From assembly GCF_010093595.1 (NCBI RefSeq), contig NW_022985453.1:1078897-1142896 (forward strand): DNA of 64,000 bases, given 5' to 3'. A program made the position numbers and the translations under genes. Shown here in pieces: positions 60,310 through 64,000 of the stretch (positions are counted from its first letter, which is position 1; every line of letters begins with the position of its first letter). The DNA is from Mytilinidion resinicola (Eukaryota; Ascomycota; Dothideomycetes; Mytilinidiales; Mytilinidiaceae). The notes under the pieces were generated by a model. That model did not search any database. It was not told where the DNA came from and saw only the letters and a list, made by a program, of their open reading frames with translations.

Positions 60310-60981
60310 ATGTCACACTATGGACGTTAGGTCAGAGGGCAAATATCGTGGGTGATGATGGAAGTATTGGACTGGGAAACCTTCGGAAAGTGGCAACATT
60401 GTGAGGAGCGAAGCCTGGGACTTGTCGGACTAGGTGCCTCTAGATGGGTCCTTGTGTAACTCTCAACAATCCTCCGTGCAAAGTACTCTCAGTACAGTTC
60501 TCTTCGTGCTCCTCAACTTGATTGTAACTTGGTACATGCGCACATGTTTGCCACAGCTCGAAGTTTCTTAGCGTAATTTCGAATATCTGAACGATGTGTT
60601 AGTCTGTCGCTAAACAAACCTCTCACCTCGCTGAGCGATCTCGAACGATGCGAAACCTTGTGTTCTGGGGACTACGCTAGGTCGCTTTAAGTTTGCGAAA
60701 GTATATTAATTGCCCGTGGCCATGTCCAAAAAGAAGCTAACGGGACTGAAGCTTCCATTAAAATAGCTCCTCTTACTCAATTACGTAATCGGAAACTTGC
60801 TCTACTCTCCTGCAAGGATACAATGTATGATTTGGATTACATGCTGTTTACACGTGACCAGCCTTCAGACCTACGATGTTCGTTCCGGAATCTGAGGAAC
60901 ACAACAACGTAGGTGTATCTGGGTTCACTGACTTCTAGTTCCATCGCTTCCATATCACACACAGCACAACCACCCGCGATA
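60310..60981. other. Intergenic region
   Basis: No gene, repeat or RNA signal is seen between the BTB-family locus and the F-box gene; the right part must hold the F-box promoter. Confidence 0.5.
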
Positions 60982-62434
60982 ATGGCGTACTTGATCAGCA
61001 TTCCCAACGAGCTCAAAGACGCAGTTTTCACTGAGGTAGACCGTTGGGATGTCCTTAGCCTCTCCGAAACGTGCAAAGAATTACACACCACGGCTACTCC
61101 AGCTCTTTACCACAAAATCGTCATGTTCTGGGATGTTGAAGAGGTAGACAAAACGCCGAAGATTGTATGCCTACTGCGAACAATACTGGAGCATCCAGAA
61201 TATACGCCATTCATCAAACATCTGAGCTTCAACGCGGAGAGACATTGGAATATATAGAGGGCACGATGGGGCCCGAACTCCCGTATGATAAAAACATACA
61301 ACTTTCGGGTCGTGAGCCACTGCCCAACTGCGCATGGTGAGACAGAAGCAGCCTTGTTTGAGAAAGCGATTGAAGAGATGGAATTGCCGCAGAAAGAGAG
61401 GTGGAAGAAAGCGATTACCCGGGACAACGACGTTGGTGCTATGATAGCACTGCTACTGGCGCGATGCACAGACCTTCAGTCTCTCAAGATCGCTCTCGAT
61501 GTTCTCTATGGGTACGAATGGTCGACTACGATGTTGCGGCATGCGATAATCGTCCCTGGCGAAGTGAAGAGGTCGTCAAATTTCAATCGCCTGGTAAATG
61601 TAGTGGAGTGGGGTCCGAGTCTCGGTCGCGACCGGTTACAACCATTTCCATATCCCAAGGAGAACCTGTTGCTATTCTTCTACTTGCCAAAGCTTGCCAA
61701 CCTCGACCTGACGGGCGTAGTCTTGCCGCGCAGCTTGCCGAAAGCTATGCTAACGGCAAACGTCCCTTCTGGCCGCTCCATCATCCGCCAGTCGGGACTA
61801 ATCTTGCTACCCTAGAACTCATCGGCGAAGGGCATGCACCTATCGAAAGTGCCGCCGTCTTGCTGAAACTAGCGCCCAAGCTCACCACGCTGGAATATAA
61901 CATCCAGCTAGACGGGACCGGCCGTCTGGCGCTCGGTCAGCTGCAGCGGAGGCTGCATCACCTCCGCAACACTCTCTCATATCTCATAATCACATATCAA
62001 TTCGACGTTATTGAGAGCGAAGTGTCCGATTCGAATTCCATCGACGCCGTCGGCTTCTTGCGCGACTTCACTGCCTTGACGTGTCTCCACGTTCCTTTGG
62101 CGATTCTCTTTGGTCCCATGCCTCCGTGCCATTGGGATACATCCGATTCGGACGATAGTCGGTCGAAAAAACGCTACGCTGTCGTGTGCGGCGGCTTGCT
62201 GACGTCCTGCCCCCGGCGCTCAAATGTCTGAAAATCTTAGACGACCTGTGGGATATTCCTACCTTCGAGAGCTGGATGAAAGAGCCGCTTATAGCACTGT
62301 TGAAGGCTTTCTTCGACGAGGAATTCAAGATTGCGACACCGCAGCTGAGAAAGGTTGTGTTGGATCTGCGAGATTACTGGGCGGGTCAAACAACGTATTG
62401 GTGTAAGGAGGCGACTCGGGAAGAGCTGCGATAG
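60982..62434 (+). pseudogene. F-box protein gene, broken
   Basis: MAYLISIPNELKDAVFTEVD followed by WDVLSLSETCKELHTTATPALYHKI is an F-box at residues 5-50, the Skp1-binding module of SCF ubiquitin ligases. The rest is leucine-rich as in fungal F-box proteins (LPKLANLDLTGV; NLATLELIGEGHAPIESAAVLLKL; LPPALKCLKILDDLWD), ending TYWCKEATREELR. Total about 480 codons. Lesions are an in-frame TAG at 61255-61257, a frameshift around 61730-61755 and another near an A6 run at about 62166-62172. The stop fits CAG to TAG. The first frameshift might be an unseen intron, the second is hard to explain so. Substrate unknown. Confidence 0.7.
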
Positions 62435-62712
62435 ATCCATAAAAGATACGGGGTGAAGTGCTCTACTCGCAAACGATAGATCGATGGCTATTGGTACAAC
62501 GTGGGAGTTTCAGTTATTTGTAGGGGTGTCACTGGCATAGAAAATGCACGTATATTCTAGATTTGTTTTGAGATTGGGCAAAGTCGGCTTTAGCTGACTT
62601 TAAAGTTTTCATTTATTTTACGCTAGAGATTTTAGAGTGAGAAGGAAGATCTAGGCGAAACTAGAAAGGTCATCGCGAGGCAAAAAATCACGACTCAGAA
62701 GCAGTGGGGAAC

Positions 62713-63666
62713 CTAACGAGTTCCTGCATGCCGCTTGACAACGGCCTGCAAGCTGTCATCAATCTTCTTATGGAGCTTGTCAACATTCAACGCGCTCGCG
62801 ATCTCCTGGAACACTTTAGGGGGCGTGTTATCCCGAGCTTCAGCGGCGACCTTCCCCCACTTTCTGAGAAAGAGGTAAGTATCCCACCCCTTGGTCTCCT
62901 GCCATACGTTGCCGGTGGCCAACCTCATATCATCGAGATCTTTGGTGAACCTGTTCCACGGATCTTCTACGTCAGGAGCTACCCTCCGGTTCTCGACGCC
63001 CTCCCACGTGAGCCTATAGATCAAATCATAGGCTGACCACGCATCGTTAGCAAGATGTTCCTCAGGGCTATGCTGCCCCAGGAACTTCGTCGATTTCAGA
63101 ATCTTGGCAGACCCGAAATCTATTATCACCACATTCGGGAACCCAGGGAAATCTTGTTGACTGGGATCGAACATGACATTCCTATCAAACAGGTCGCCAT
63201 GGATGATCTCTTGGCTATGGAGGAAGGCAATCCCCTCGAACGCCTGCAGGAAGACGTGCCACACAAACTCCATCGGAAGATGCTTTCCACCGCTGGAGTA
63301 TGGTTTCACGAACCTTTCTAAAGTCCGCCCAAGGATAGGAGCGATGGCCAACCAGGGTCCGGCGGCTTCATCCAGCCCGCTTTCGTTGACAAGGGTGATG
63401 AAGCGGCTGGTGGGCGCGTCTGAGAGCGACATGATCTACTTCATTGCGGTGAGCCCGCGTTTGAGAAAGAAGCTGAAGTGTACTTTTGTCGTCTTGATGA
63501 CGCGGAGCTGTGGTTTCAGGGTCTCTATTTCTGGCCTTTGGTCAGTGGTGGATTCGAGAGCTTGCGTTGGAAGGCAGAAATGTGCATACCCGTTGCCACC
63601 TTCGCCGGCTTTCATGACGCCGATGTAGCCTTTTGGCAATAGATTTGAAGGCCGTTGGGGAACCAT
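62713..63666 (-). pseudogene. Protein kinase-like gene with one in-frame TAG
   Basis: A 318-codon frame from ATG 63666 (MVPQRPSNLLPKGYIGVMKA) to TAG 62713, broken only by TAG at 63436-63438 between LKRGLTAMK and IMSLSDAPTSR. Kinase marks in order: glycine-rich GEGGNGYAHF, RVIKTTKV with the ATP-binding lysine, IIHGDLFDRNVMFD (catalytic Asp and Asn, HGD replacing HRD) and VVIIDFGSAK (DFG). The C-lobe is short and lacks a clear APE. It resembles small fungus-specific kinase-like proteins; activity is uncertain. One CAG to TAG change restores the frame in principle, so the gene is recently broken, read through, or hides a tiny intron. Confidence 0.7.
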
Positions 63667-64000
63667 CTCTAGGACTGGTGGGTGTATTGAAAGTCCGAAG
63701 CAACGTGGGTAAAGAGTTACACTTGGAGATTTAGTTCAAGGTGGTGTGCTCTTCTTCGGATTGGGATCTCTGATGGTCTCCCTTCACTGGGGATGGGATT
63801 TTATGCATCATCAAAGTAGTGAAACAGATTATGAACAATGTTGAGATCAGTGAATATGTGTGAATAACGCTACAGGTGTAGTTATATGTACGAGAATGGT
63901 TCGTGTAAATATATGTAAACAAAGTCACGTATGTACATGGATAAACAATGAGAGGTGCTTGGGATGCGGCTTCACCAGAACGCGAATGGGTTTGGACACT
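63667..64000. other. Intergenic end of the window
   Basis: Upstream side of the kinase-like gene. AT-richer than the genes, with no recognisable feature. Confidence 0.5.

Noticed and set aside
50134..63666. TAG read as glutamine (altered genetic code or programmed readthrough)
   Set aside because: TAG is the terminal stop of the kinase-like gene, TAA also appears in place of CAA in one BTB paralogue, frameshifts accompany several of these stops, and the intact genes use CAG for Gln. RIP-type mutation explains all cases more simply.

Overview
The window is from a filamentous ascomycete (Pezizomycotina; Dothideomycetes is possible but not demonstrated). The evidence is short 49-66 nt introns with CTAAC-type branch sites, an intact U2AF large subunit and an OGG1 glycosylase, fungus-specific families (NACHT-WD40 NLR, BTB, F-box, Zn2Cys6), and transposons ruined by repeat-induced point mutation (RIP: CpA to TpA on both strands, turning CAA/CAG/TGG codons into stops). 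No rRNA, tRNA or CRISPR was seen. One 10-N assembly gap lies at 20993-21002.

Region 1 (1-40,480) is an AT-rich, heavily RIP-mutated nest of transposons. It holds three copies of one chromodomain Ty3/Gypsy element (346-bp LTRs; one copy internally inverted), parts of a second chromovirus family (658-bp LTRs), two Fot1/pogo elements, a piggyBac relic, a Mutator-like element with a perfect 10-bp target duplication, a small non-autonomous LTR element and two solo LTRs with perfect 5-bp target duplications. Running through the right half on the minus strand (40,478 to 29,590) is one dead fungal NLR gene: Helo-like N-terminus, NACHT, six WD40 repeats. It is split by a Fot1 and a complete Gypsy. A 491-bp piece of it, with its flanking transposon halves, recurs at 4.8-7.0 kb, apparently carried there by a gene-conversion event anchored in the two transposons.

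Region 2 (40,480-49,600) is a transition zone. It has little RIP, apart from the middle of a 3.15-kb Tc1-like element with two convergent reading frames. It contains gene debris (a Zn2Cys6 DNA-binding relic) and two adjacent short inverted-repeat elements, each with its own 5-bp target duplication.

Region 3 (50,100-64,000) is gene-rich and of normal composition. The centre is an intact head-to-head pair: ogg1 (minus, base-excision repair) and the U2AF large subunit (plus, 3' splice-site recognition), 334 bp apart. Around it lie accessory genes: a HExxH metallopeptidase-like gene, two BTB-family paralogues, an F-box gene and a kinase-like gene. Every one of these carries in-frame TAG or TAA codons where CAG/CAA is the simplest ancestor, and some also have frameshifts. 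This looks like RIP or RIP-like decay of accessory families next to a repeat-rich block, while the two core genes are clean.
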